A DNA stretch of 46,852 bases from a bacterium TMED217 (GTDB taxonomy: Bacteria > Fidelibacterota > Marinisomatia > Marinisomatales > UBA1611), in assembly GCA_002169695.1 (NCBI GenBank), contig NHJO01000005.1, forward strand, positions 1 through 46,852, given 5' to 3'. Shown here piece by piece: positions 24,206 through 34,200 of the stretch (position 1 is its first letter; the number at the start of each line of letters is the position of its first letter). Under the pieces are notes generated by a model. It did no database searches. It was not told the DNA's origin and saw only the letters and a program-made list of their open reading frames with translations. The position numbers and the translations under genes are program-made.

Positions 24206-26512
24206 ATGACAAAAAATAATCTTCATAAATATTTTTTTATCCAAAAATTTTCATTCTTAAATAGATATTGGAAACAAATTGGGATTATTTTTTTTCTTGT
24301 GATATTAATATCTTTTTTGTTTCCAAGAGGTGAAGCTCTTCAATATTCATATAAATTAAATGATATAACTAGAGAGCCGATAATTGCTCCATTTACTTTT
24401 CCTATTCTTAAATCAAAAAACCAATATGAAAATGATAAAAAAATAGAGAAAAAATCAGTTCCTTTTATATTTAATAGAGATAAAAATATTGTTAATAATC
24501 AACTTTCAAACATAGATAAGTTTTTTATATCTATAAATAATTTAAGATCTGCAATTTGGCGATTTAAACAATCTAAGCAACTTTATTATGAGAGGAAATA
24601 TCATCTTACTGCTGAAAAAGCAAAAAATGAATTTATTGCTGATAGTGCTAGTTTATCTATGATTTCAAATGACTTTAAAAATAAGTATCAATTCATAACG
24701 CAAAAAGATTCATCTTGGAATAAATATTTCACTATTGAAAATGACCCTAGAAAAACTAAAGACTGGATATCTCATAAAAATATTGTTTCTCAGATATGTA
24801 AAAATAGATGGTCGGAAGGTATTTATGATATATCTATTGATAGTATAATTAGTAATAAAGTTAAAATAAATCAAGGACAGGTTCCTATTATTACTGAAAA
24901 ATATGATTTTAATAGTCTTGAAATAGCATGGATAAAAGCAAAAGAAGAATATATAAATAAAATTAATTCGGAAGACACATTTTCAGATATTGGATATGAT
25001 ATTATAGTTGAATTTATGATACCAAACTTATTGTTTGATAGAGCAACTACATTATCAAACCAAAGGCAAAATATAAAACAAGTACCTAGAAGTAAAGGCG
25101 TCGTTCTTGAAAGAGAATTAATTGTAGATGCAAATATTAGAATAACTGAAGATGTTCTTCAAAAATTGAATTCATTATCTAATGAAATTGATAATCAAAA
25201 CTCAGGGAGACCACTAAATAATATTTGGAATTATTTGGGGAGAATAATTCTATTATCAATTGTTATTTCTTTATTTTTTACTTTCCTTTATATGTACAGA
25301 ATTGATGTATTTGTAGACTGGAAAATGATATTACTTATGTCTATTATTATATTATTTCAGATGTTTTTAGCTTATCTGATTATTATTTATTTTCAATTTT
25401 CAGAATATTTAGTCCCAGTAACTGTTGGTGCATTAACATTGACAATACTGTTTGATGCAAGAATTGGGTTTATGTCAACAGTGGTGGTTTCTATTTTAGT
25501 CGGCCTAATGATGGGCCAGAATATTGATTTTGTGATATCTTCTTTATTTATTTCAACTGTTGGTGTTTATAATATTCGCAAGCTTAGAAAGAGGAGTCAA
25601 TTATTTGCCACGATGTTTGCTTTAATTGGTGCTAGTATAATAGTAATTATTGCGATTGGTCTTTTTAAGGAGCAATCATGGGTAAAGATATTTTTTGATT
25701 TACAATTATTAATATTAAATAGTTTTTTAGCACCAATTCTTACGTACGGAATAATTGGTTTAACAGAAATGGTTTTTGAGATTACCACTGATTTAACTCT
25801 TATAGAATTATTGGATTATGATCGCCCATTATTAAAGAGGGCACAAAGAGAGACGAATGGGACTTTTAATCATAGTATTGTAGTCGGGAACCTTGCTGAA
25901 GCATGCGCAACTGCTATTGGTGCTCATTCATTATTATGTAGAGTCGGGGCTTATTATCATGATATTGGGAAAATGGTCAAGCCAGATTATTTTATTGAAA
26001 ATCAGTATATCGCTGATAACAAACATGATGTTATAAAGCCTACTATGAGTGCAAAGATAATTAGGAACCATGTTAATGATGGCTTGAAGCTAGCTAAAGA
26101 ATATGGGTTGCCTAAAATAGTATCTGATTTTATTCCAATGCATCATGGCACTACTAGAGTTGAATATTTTTATAGGCAAGCATTAGAAGAAGTACAGGGC
26201 GATAAAACTAAAATTGATGAAAGTCAGTTTAGGTATCCTGGACCAAAGCCTAATACAAAAGAAACAGGCATACTTATGATATGTGAAGCAATTGAAGCTG
26301 CTGTTAGGTCAATCAAAGATCCTGATATTATGAAAATAGAAGCTATGATTGATAAAATCATTAAACAAAGAATTGATGATAATCAACTTAGCGAATGTCC
26401 TTTGACTCTTGATGAATTAAATAAAATTAAGGGGACTGTAGATGGAAACACAGGAATGCTTCATGTGCTTAGAGGAATATATCATATACGTATTGAATAC
26501 CCTGATGATTAG
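24206..26512 (+). CDS. pgpH: 7TM-HD cyclic-di-AMP phosphodiesterase, PgpH type
   Basis: This 768-residue protein has one N-terminal TM (about 24-43) and a large extracytoplasmic 7TMR-HDED domain to about residue 335. Seven membrane helices (about 343-525) and a cytosolic HD domain follow. The HD residues are in NHSIVVGNLAE, YYHDIGKMVKPDYFIENQ (His and Asp of the metal site) and PMHHGTTRVEYFY. PgpH proteins degrade c-di-AMP and affect K+ and osmotic control. The gene is followed by ybeY and mazG, a frequent pgpH-ybeY arrangement. A c-di-AMP phosphodiesterase fits with the K+ channel seen earlier in the window, but no direct link is shown. Confidence 0.93.
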   Translation: MTKNNLHKYFFIQKFSFLNRYWKQIGIIFFLVILISFLFPRGEALQYSYKLNDITREPIIAPFTFPILKSKNQYENDKKIEKKSVPFIFNRDKNIVNNQLSNIDKFFISINNLRSAIWRFKQSKQLYYERKYHLTAEKAKNEFIADSASLSMISNDFKNKYQFITQKDSSWNKYFTIENDPRKTKDWISHKNIVSQICKNRWSEGIYDISIDSIISNKVKINQGQVPIITEKYDFNSLEIAWIKAKEEYINKINSEDTFSDIGYDIIVEFMIPNLLFDRATTLSNQRQNIKQVPRSKGVVLERELIVDANIRITEDVLQKLNSLSNEIDNQNSGRPLNNIWNYLGRIILLSIVISLFFTFLYMYRIDVFVDWKMILLMSIIILFQMFLAYLIIIYFQFSEYLVPVTVGALTLTILFDARIGFMSTVVVSILVGLMMGQNIDFVISSLFISTVGVYNIRKLRKRSQLFATMFALIGASIIVIIAIGLFKEQSWVKIFFDLQLLILNSFLAPILTYGIIGLTEMVFEITTDLTLIELLDYDRPLLKRAQRETNGTFNHSIVVGNLAEACATAIGAHSLLCRVGAYYHDIGKMVKPDYFIENQYIADNKHDVIKPTMSAKIIRNHVNDGLKLAKEYGLPKIVSDFIPMHHGTTRVEYFYRQALEEVQGDKTKIDESQFRYPGPKPNTKETGILMICEAIEAAVRSIKDPDIMKIEAMIDKIIKQRIDDNQLSECPLTLDELNKIKGTVDGNTGMLHVLRGIYHIRIEYPDD

Positions 26513-26539
26513 AATTTATTATCAGAAACTATATTTTAT

Positions 26540-26977
26540 ATGAAAAAAATCATAATTCATTCTAACTCTGATTATGAAGTGCCTAAAAAAAAATATTGTA
26601 TTTCAATCGTTAAAAATATTTTAAAACACCAAAAAATTAAAAAATATGATATTAACATAATATTTACTTCAGATATATATGTTAGTGATTTAAAAAAAGA
26701 ATTTTTTTCAAAAGATCAATGGACTGATGTCATAGCCTTCCCTATGAATGTAGATAATAATACTATTGAAGGTGAAATATATATTAGTATGCCCACTGCA
26801 AAAGAAAATGCTGAAAAATATAATCAAAAATATGAAAAGGAGGTCGCAAGATTAATTATACACGGTTCCTTACATTTGTTAGGTTATGCGGATGATACAT
26901 CAAAACAGAAAAAAGAAATGTCTAACTTAGAAGAAATATTATTAAATGAAACAAAATGGGAGGATTTATTTGAATAA
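26540..26977 (+). CDS. ybeY: Endoribonuclease YbeY (rRNA maturation factor)
   Basis: This is a 145-residue metallo-endoribonuclease involved in 16S rRNA 3' processing and ribosome quality control. The family block reads LIIHGSLHLLGYADDT. Metal ligands His108 and His112 are present, but the third usual His, six residues after His112, is Asp118. Such Asp variants are known in Bacteroidota-type YbeY, so activity is probably kept. The preceding TDVIAFPM and GEIYISM segments are typical. It starts 27 bases after pgpH, and its stop overlaps the 5' end of mazG. Confidence 0.9.
   Translation: MKKIIIHSNSDYEVPKKKYCISIVKNILKHQKIKKYDINIIFTSDIYVSDLKKEFFSKDQWTDVIAFPMNVDNNTIEGEIYISMPTAKENAEKYNQKYEKEVARLIIHGSLHLLGYADDTSKQKKEMSNLEEILLNETKWEDLFE
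26958..26963 (+). promoter_or_regulatory. Ribosome-binding site GGGAGG selecting the mazG TTG start
   Basis: GGGAGG at 26958-26963 lies six bases before TTG 26970-26972. The in-frame ATG at 26946 is upstream of this site and has no comparable signal of its own. The site therefore favours TTG as the start of mazG, inside the last codons of ybeY. Confidence 0.65.
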
Positions 26978-27761
26978 TAATTTAGATGAGCAAATCAAAT
27001 TAAATTTTATCGGCTTAATAAATATTGTAAAAAAATTAAGAAGCACTGAAGGTTGTAATTGGGATAAGTCTCAAACAGAAAGTTCATTAATACCATATTT
27101 TCTAGAAGAAACTTATGAGCTTATAGATAGTATTGATAAAAAAGATAATGAAAATTTGAAAGAAGAATTAGGCGATGTGATGCTACATATAATATTTCAA
27201 TCTCAAATAGCAACTGAGAAAAATACTTTCACTATAAATGATATAATTGATAGTATAAATAAAAAATTAATTAATAGACACCCGCATGTTTTTGATAGTT
27301 TTTCAAAATCAAAAATTGATAATGGTAAGCAAAATTGGGAAAAACAAAAACATATTGAAAAAGGTAGAACTTCTAGGTTAGATGGGGTTCCAAATATTTT
27401 ACCTTCGATTATTTTTTGTCAAAGGATTCAAGAAAAAGCATCATTAGCTGGTTTTGATTGGGATAATATTAGTAAGGTTTGGGAAAAACTAGATGAAGAA
27501 ATAGATGAATTAAAAATCGCTCAAAAAGAAAACGATTTTAATAAAATACAAGACGAGATAGGTGACTTATTATTTACAGTAATTAATCTTAGTAGATTTT
27601 TAAATATCTCTGCTGAGAATGCATTAAGAAGTTCAAATAAAAAGTTTATTAAACGATTTAAATTATTAGAAAAAAAAGTTGCTGATTCTAATAAAAATAT
27701 AGATAATCTTTCTTCAAATGATTTAGATAAAGTATGGGTAGAAGTAAAAAAAATAGTTTAA
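26970..27761 (+). CDS. mazG: Nucleoside triphosphate pyrophosphohydrolase MazG
   Basis: This 263-residue two-domain all-alpha NTP pyrophosphatase hydrolyses NTPs to NMP and PPi. The N-terminal domain starts IVKKLRSTEGCNWDKSQT, followed by the Mg-binding EETYELIDSI and EELGDVMLH. The second domain repeats the pattern with KLDEEIDELKIA and DEIGDLLFTVINLSR. I chose TTG 26970 because GGGAGG lies six bases upstream. The alternative ATG at 26946 would add eight residues. It overlaps ybeY by eight bases at this start. Its TAA overlaps the stop of the converging yjbQ by four bases. Confidence 0.92.
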   Translation: MNNNLDEQIKLNFIGLINIVKKLRSTEGCNWDKSQTESSLIPYFLEETYELIDSIDKKDNENLKEELGDVMLHIIFQSQIATEKNTFTINDIIDSINKKLINRHPHVFDSFSKSKIDNGKQNWEKQKHIEKGRTSRLDGVPNILPSIIFCQRIQEKASLAGFDWDNISKVWEKLDEEIDELKIAQKENDFNKIQDEIGDLLFTVINLSRFLNISAENALRSSNKKFIKRFKLLEKKVADSNKNIDNLSSNDLDKVWVEVKKIV

Positions 27762-28177
27762 TTACCATATATAGTAATAATTAGGTTTCTCTTTTTAGAT
27801 TGATTTCTATGTTCACATAAATAGATACCCTGCCATGTACCTAATGAAATAGTGCCATTATTAATTGGTATTATCAGTGAATTTCCTAATAAGGATGATT
27901 TAATATGTGCTGGCATATCATCTTCACCTTCAAATGTATGTGAATAATATTTTTGTCTTTCTGGGGCCAGATAGTTAAAATGTGATTCAAGGTCAGATCT
28001 AACACTCTGATCTGTATTCTCATTTAGCGTTAAAGAGGCAGAAGTATGTTTTATAAAGATATGTATTAGACCGATTGAGAATTTTTTTAATTCAGGAATA
28101 TTTTGGATAATTTCATTTGTAATTAAATGGAAACCTCTGTTTTTATTTTCGATAGTTATTTCTTTTTGTTCCCACAT
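27758..28177 (-). CDS. yjbQ: YjbQ/UPF0047 family protein
   Basis: This 139-residue protein has the UPF0047 signature. IFIKHTSASLTLNEN holds the conserved His and Thr/Ser residues, followed by DDMPAHIKSSLLG and the C-terminal GTWQGIYLCEHRN. Family members form trimers with a pocket lined by the conserved His and Glu, and E. coli YjbQ shows weak thiamin-phosphate synthase activity. The physiological role remains uncertain. It is the last gene of the minus-strand envelope cluster, five bases after the ThuA-like gene. It may be there by chance of packing rather than function. Confidence 0.9.
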   Translation of the reverse strand: MWEQKEITIENKNRGFHLITNEIIQNIPELKKFSIGLIHIFIKHTSASLTLNENTDQSVRSDLESHFNYLAPERQKYYSHTFEGEDDMPAHIKSSLLGNSLIIPINNGTISLGTWQGIYLCEHRNQSKKRNLIITIYGN

Positions 28178-28182
28178 GGAAA

Positions 28183-29433
28183 TTAGGTTTTTTTCTCTTT
28201 TTTTCTAGCTGCAGGGAATAAAATATTATTAAGAATTAGTCTATATCCAGGGGAGTTTCTATGGAGAGATAAATCTGTTGGTGGGTCACCAACGAAGTGT
28301 TGATAATCTTCAGGGTCGTGACCACCATAAAAAGTATATGTTCCTTTTCCATAGTTACCATGTAGGTATTTAGCTTGATCTGAGGCTGGATCTTCTCCCA
28401 TAATAATAACGTGATTTTTAATCATATTTTTATTAAAGCCAGTAGTTTGCCCCATAAATCCTTTCACTATAGGAACATGATTTTGTGTCAGCATTGTAGG
28501 GACAGGATCGTATTTTGCTGAAAATTCAAATAGGGAAAAATAATCTGCTTCTGCTCCTCTAGTTATTGGGTTATGGCTAGGTGGATAATCTATATCAGAA
28601 AATTCATAAATCATTGGATCCGAGAAAATAGTGAAATTTGTAAATGCTAATGTTTTAGAATAGTCAATTTTATTTGCGATATCGTTGTCGATTGGTGTTC
28701 CATCAAATACGCTATGTACACCATCAATATTTTCTAATGATAGTGCAATATCATAAGAATCTGTAGCAGAACACATAGCAAATAAAAAGCCACCATTAGA
28801 AATATAATTTTTAATAATTCTTGAAATAGCTTTTTTTTCTTCATGTACACTTATCATATCATATTTTTTAGCTAAATCTTCAAACCTATTTTTTTGTTCG
28901 ATATACCACGGTGCATTATGGTAATTGCGATAAAATTTTCCATATTGACCAGTAAAGTCCTCATGATGTAAATGAAGCCAATCATATTTTTCTAAAGTAT
29001 TGTCGAAAACTTCTTCATCCCATAATATATCATAGTCAACTTCAGCATAAGTTAGAGCGAGTGTGACAGCATCATCCCAAGGTTGCTTATTTGGAGGAGA
29101 ATATATGGCTATTTTAGGAGCTTTTTCTAGTATGACAATATCCATATTATTTTGTTCTATTGTAGAATAAATATCTAATAATTCATTTTCAATTTTTAGG
29201 AAAGAAACTCCTCTTATTTTACATTCAGCTTGTATAAAAGAATGATTGTCAATTAAAAAAGAACCACCTTGAAAATTAAGCAACCATTCAACATTAATAT
29301 TTCTATTTAATGCATAAAATGCTATTCCGTATGCTTTTAGATGGTCATTTTGTGTTTGATCCATTGGAATTAAAATTTTTTGAGCAATAATACTTTCTAT
29401 AAATATTATTAATAGTATAATTATTCTATTCAT
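28183..29433 (-). CDS. Secreted ThuA/glutamine-amidotransferase-like protein
   Basis: This 416-residue protein starts with a signal peptide (MNRIIILLIIFIESIIAQ) and then KILIPMDQTQNDHLKAYGIA. Homologues in Bacteroidota are often labelled asparagine synthetase B, but neither an N-terminal nucleophile Cys nor an ATP-pyrophosphatase motif is present, so that name is misleading. The middle part (ISNGGFLFAMCSATDSYDIAL, about 210-230) looks like a class I glutamine-amidotransferase or ThuA nucleophile elbow with a Cys. GGHDPEDYQH near residue 370 could supply a His. It acts outside the cytosol, and its function is unknown. It starts directly at the end of the TPR gene. Confidence 0.65.
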   Translation of the reverse strand: MNRIIILLIIFIESIIAQKILIPMDQTQNDHLKAYGIAFYALNRNINVEWLLNFQGGSFLIDNHSFIQAECKIRGVSFLKIENELLDIYSTIEQNNMDIVILEKAPKIAIYSPPNKQPWDDAVTLALTYAEVDYDILWDEEVFDNTLEKYDWLHLHHEDFTGQYGKFYRNYHNAPWYIEQKNRFEDLAKKYDMISVHEEKKAISRIIKNYISNGGFLFAMCSATDSYDIALSLENIDGVHSVFDGTPIDNDIANKIDYSKTLAFTNFTIFSDPMIYEFSDIDYPPSHNPITRGAEADYFSLFEFSAKYDPVPTMLTQNHVPIVKGFMGQTTGFNKNMIKNHVIIMGEDPASDQAKYLHGNYGKGTYTFYGGHDPEDYQHFVGDPPTDLSLHRNSPGYRLILNNILFPAARKKEKKT

Positions 29434-31293
29434 TTATATTTTTTCAATATTTTTTAATTTTCTTATATGATATCTGATTGGTTCTGAATAGACTGAATCG
29501 GAATGTTCGTTTAATATAAGCATATAATATTCCATCGCTTTTGGTATGTCATTGTAAACTTGTTCATATATTTGTCCCGCCATAATAATACCTCTATCTG
29601 CGTAAATACTGGTTTCAATTGACTTTAATTGCATAAGAGCTTCATCAAACTTTTTTAATCTCATTAATATGATTGATCTCCTTAATGAAACCATTGGTAT
29701 TAAGTCTATATTTTTATTATTTTTTATTATATAATCTAATAATTGGCTTGCTTCAACAATTTTTCTTTGTTTTAAAAGAAACTCAGATTTTAAATAATCT
29801 ATGAAAGCTTTCTTATTATCAGTCTCTATATAATAATGATTTATTAAATCCCTTATTTCCATTAAATCATTAAATGTATTGTTTGTAGGGTCTAAAGTTA
29901 AAAACATATTATTAATTATTGATAATGCTGTGTCTGGTTGCCCTGAAAAAAGATGCACTTCAATTAATTTATTTTTTATTTCAGGGGTTTTAAATATGTT
30001 GTATGTAGAATCTAAAAATGATATTGATTGATTAAAATTTCCTTTTGCTAATAAAATATCACCAATTCGTAGTATAATTTTCTTTTTTAATTCTAATGAG
30101 GGGTTTTCGGATAGTGCTGAAATATATAAACTTGATGCTTTATCGAAATCTTCAATAATCCGATATTGTATCTCTGCCAGTCTAAATTGTGCTTCTGTTA
30201 TTAATGATGATTCAGGTATAGAGACTAAAATAGAATCATAAATTGATAAACTTGACTGAAGATTATTAGGTGAAATCTTAGAATATACTTGGAAAGCATC
30301 TTCAAAGAATAAGTTGTCATTATAAAAAAAAGGAATCACATCATTTTTTTCAATAGGCGATATTTGGTCTTCAAAAGTTTTAGCTAACCCTAATAAAGCT
30401 TCTCCTAATTGGTAACCAGTTAATTTTTGCTTTATAGCAAATTGATAGGCCTTTGCTGATAGAGAGTAAGATCCTTCAATGCGTAAACTATTTGAAAAAC
30501 TTAGCCATTTTTTTGTATCAAAAAATCCCTTGTTTGCCCAATCAATATAAGTCTTGTAAGAGTTATCATACTCTCCATGTTTAAAGTAATGGTCTGCTAA
30601 TGTAGGAAGTAGAACATCTGGATATTTTGGACTAGTTTCCAATAGTTTTATTTCTATAATATTTTTTGCTTCATTATCATCACTCATCATTAGAATTCTT
30701 CTAGAGATTGTTGAGCCTCTACCATTATTTGACAAGAGTGTTAAAACATATTCATCGATGGCTTTTTTATAATCTTTTCTTTTTTGATAATAATTTCCTA
30801 GCTCTTGAGCTAAAAAATCATTTCCAAATTCTTTTCTACCACTATCAATCATTCTAAATAATTCTTTTTCTAAGTCATATTTATCATAAGTTGACAATAA
30901 AATTCTGTAAAAAGACTTATTTCTTTTAAAATTATTTAATCCATTAGACCATACTTCTTTTGCTTGTTTTATATTTTCGTTTAAATAATAAAATTCACCT
31001 AGTTCAATAGTTAAATGAATGTCTTTTGGATTTCTAATTATATAATATTCTATAAAATTAATTCCATCTTTATAGCGCTGACTCTTTTTATAAATATTTT
31101 TTAAGTTTCTTATAGCTTGAAAATTGTTTGGACTTTTACTAATGATATTTTTATAAATACTTATTGCAGAATCCCAATCTTTTTTTATCTCATACATTCT
31201 TGCAGTTTTAATTGATGATGAGAATTGGCTAAACGTCAAAGACAATAAAAGTAGGGAAAATAAAATTTTATAATTGAGGTTATTCAATGTCAT
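29434..31293 (-). CDS. Secreted TPR-repeat protein
   Basis: This 619-residue protein has an N-terminal signal peptide (about 1-22, ending LTFSQFSS). It then consists almost wholly of helical tetratricopeptide-like repeats, for example WDSAISIYKNIISKSPNNFQ, FDKASSLYISALSENP and IPKAMEYYMLILNEHSDS. There is no catalytic motif and no lipobox Cys. It probably acts as a periplasmic scaffold. Its start overlaps the end of the DUF4175-like gene by 14 bases, and its stop touches the start of the ThuA-like gene. This indicates translation coupling within one operon. Confidence 0.82.
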   Translation of the reverse strand: MTLNNLNYKILFSLLLLSLTFSQFSSSIKTARMYEIKKDWDSAISIYKNIISKSPNNFQAIRNLKNIYKKSQRYKDGINFIEYYIIRNPKDIHLTIELGEFYYLNENIKQAKEVWSNGLNNFKRNKSFYRILLSTYDKYDLEKELFRMIDSGRKEFGNDFLAQELGNYYQKRKDYKKAIDEYVLTLLSNNGRGSTISRRILMMSDDNEAKNIIEIKLLETSPKYPDVLLPTLADHYFKHGEYDNSYKTYIDWANKGFFDTKKWLSFSNSLRIEGSYSLSAKAYQFAIKQKLTGYQLGEALLGLAKTFEDQISPIEKNDVIPFFYNDNLFFEDAFQVYSKISPNNLQSSLSIYDSILVSIPESSLITEAQFRLAEIQYRIIEDFDKASSLYISALSENPSLELKKKIILRIGDILLAKGNFNQSISFLDSTYNIFKTPEIKNKLIEVHLFSGQPDTALSIINNMFLTLDPTNNTFNDLMEIRDLINHYYIETDNKKAFIDYLKSEFLLKQRKIVEASQLLDYIIKNNKNIDLIPMVSLRRSIILMRLKKFDEALMQLKSIETSIYADRGIIMAGQIYEQVYNDIPKAMEYYMLILNEHSDSVYSEPIRYHIRKLKNIEKI

Positions 31294-34200
31294 TTTGAAT
31301 TTTTAATTGACTCATAGCATTAAAATACCTTTTAATCATTGTTTGGTATTCTCTAGTATACCCCGCATTAAGAGATCGATTTAATGCATCTAATGCGATG
31401 CTTTGTCTTTGGCCTAGGTTTTCGGGTAGTCCCCCAGGGGTTGAATATTTTATAGAATTTTCACTAGAAAAAGATTTTCTTTCATCCTTATACCCTCTTT
31501 GTGATAAAGAAGTTTGGCTATCTAACATTCTCGATAAAATTCTACGTTGCTTTTCTTTTGTTCTTCTGTCGTATCTATATTTTGACAAGTCTGATATAAC
31601 ATCTTTTATATCTTTAGAAATGCCTTTTAAATCTCCTTGCCCTTGTTGCATACCAGACTGTTGGATTTCTTTAATTAATTTTTGAAGTGATTTTTGAATA
31701 TTTTTTTGACCTTGAAGCATTGATTGGAATATTTGTTGTTGTGCTGCTGATGACATTTGTCCCAAACCTAAATTATTTCCTTGTTGGTTTAAACCTTGTT
31801 GTTGGCCAGCCATTTGTTGCATCATTTTCAAAAATTGTTCAAAACCGCTTGCAGAGCCAGAAGAATGCATTTGTTGAATACTTTGAAATAGATTTATAGC
31901 AGCTGAGTTTAATCCCTCCATAGCTATATCTTGATTTTTGCCAGCACTTTTAATATTTCTGTTTGTTATATCAGATTTAGTTTGTTCGATCGCATTGTTT
32001 GCTTTACCAATCGATTTTCCTATTTGTGGAGTGATAGAAAATGTTTCTTTTGATAGATCAACCATTTGATTTATTGTTTGATTTAATTGATCCTGAATTA
32101 TTTGTTGCTTGTAGGCCATTTCTTTTAATTGAGATGAATTTCTTGAAAGAGATAATGTTTTTAATCGCAATTGTTCTTGATTTTTTGATAGGAAAAGAAT
32201 ATCGCGCATTATTTTTTCTAGTTTTTCTGCCATTTCTGCTACAGTTTCACTTTGGAATTCTTGTTGAATTTTTGATAGTTCATTTTGGATATTTTGCAAA
32301 TTATTGAGTGATGCTTGGCTTTTAGATTTTGCATTTTTTCTGTCATTATTTTGTAAACTAGATATTGTTTTTTCAATGTTTGTGCTTGCCATATTAAAAT
32401 TTGAATTATTTTTTAGTTCTTCTAGATTTTCAGATGATTTTTTACTGAAGGGTTCTATTAACTTTGAAGCAGTTTCAATATCCTGGTTAATACTATTTAA
32501 TTCTTCAAGTCCTCGAAGTTCTTCCTGCCATATTCTTGATTCAGTTGATTCATTATTAGACAATTCTAGGTTTTCAATATCTCTATCAAGCTTGTCTTTT
32601 TGTTGAATTAATTTTTCTAATCTATTTTTTAATTCATCCATTTTTTGTTCTGCTTGTAATCTTTTAAATATATCTATATATCTATTGAGTTCAGATTCAA
32701 TTTCAGCCATATTGTTAGACATGTTTTCTAATGCTTTTTGTAATGATTGTAAATCCATTTCTTCTAATGAGGTTTGTGCTTCCTTTAAGTTTTCTAAAAG
32801 ATTTTCTGGAATTATATTTTTTATCAAATTTGATAATTCTTCGAATTTTTTTGCTAAATCTGGTAGGAACAAATCATGTTTTTCACTTTGTTCCATTAGT
32901 GTTTCCATAGCATTGGAGATATCTTGGATTTTATTTAATTCATTTTTTGCTTGATTAATCATCTCATTAATTTTCTGTTTATCTTCCCAATTTAAATCAT
33001 TTTCTGTTTTTAAAACATTTAGCTCCATATTATCAATTTGATCTTTTAATGTTATAAGCTCATCTATGCTTTCACTAAATTGTTCTTTGATATCGTCTTC
33101 TTTATTTTCCAATTTTTCATATAATTCAGACAAAGAAGGAACTTTTGCTATAAATGTTTTTGTAATCGTTTTTTTTGGGCCTGAAATATTATCATTATCA
33201 GTTAACTCAAAATGATAATGCACTTCATCATCTGGCATTAGCATTAAATCAGACAGATTCCAATGTGTTTTTATTGTTTGTGCTATAGTATCTGGATTTA
33301 ATTCTGGTATTATAAACATAGCTATATATGGTTCAACATTTAAATATTCTGGTCTTATTATTTCATAAGCGAGTTGAAGATTATTAAACCCATAATCGTC
33401 TTCAATTTCTAATTGGAATTGTATTATTTGATTATTTCCAAGTGTGATTATTGGCGCAGGTTTAATAACTCGCACAATTGGATTATTATCTGGTAAAATA
33501 TTAATGCGGTATGGTATTGGGTCTCTATTTGTGATATCTCTTGGATCAACCAAATGAATTGAAAAATTTCCATCATTATTTATTATAAAACTACCATTAG
33601 CTTTATTTTGATATGTATTGAAAAAATTAATAGAATCATTTTTCTTTATAAAGCATGATTTTAGAACTTTATTACTTTCTAGATTTATTTTAACTATTGA
33701 GCCTTTCAAACCTTGTATGGCTGCAATGCTGCCATTTAAATTTTCTGAAGGAAGTTTAGAATAAGGTGGCGGGATAATAGTTATCTCAAAATTTTCTAAT
33801 TTTGGTCTATCTGTGACAAATATTGTGTCAGGCGCTGATTTGACGTATTCCCATGCTTCATAAAAATATTTTGCATTTACAATTGCGCTATATTCATAAT
33901 CTTGAAATAATTCAGGTAATTCATATTCAAAAAACCCAGAGGCATTTTTTCCAGCTTTTAAATTAATGATTGATGAATCTCTTTTATTGAGAGTTATTTG
34001 TGTTGGGATTAATTTTAGTAAAACAGAGTCAGGCTTTATGCCTTTCGACATAATCAAGACTGAAGTTTTTTCACCTCCAAGAATGTGCTGGTTTTTTGTG
34101 AGACTATGCAAACTAAATGGTTTTGGTGCAAAAAACTTTTCATTATAGTTCTTCCATCTATAAAATGCTTTAGAACTTTGGTCCCAAAAGGTAGAGAATG

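Noticed and set aside
28183-29433. Asparagine synthetase B
   Set aside because: Homologues often carry this label, but there is a signal peptide and neither the N-terminal catalytic Cys nor the synthetase domain motifs.
31398-32954. Five plus-strand open frames of 70-100 codons
   Set aside because: They run antisense to the DUF4175-like coding region. Its repetitive Gln/Glu/Lys/Leu codons create antisense frames, and no ribosome sites or family motifs were seen.
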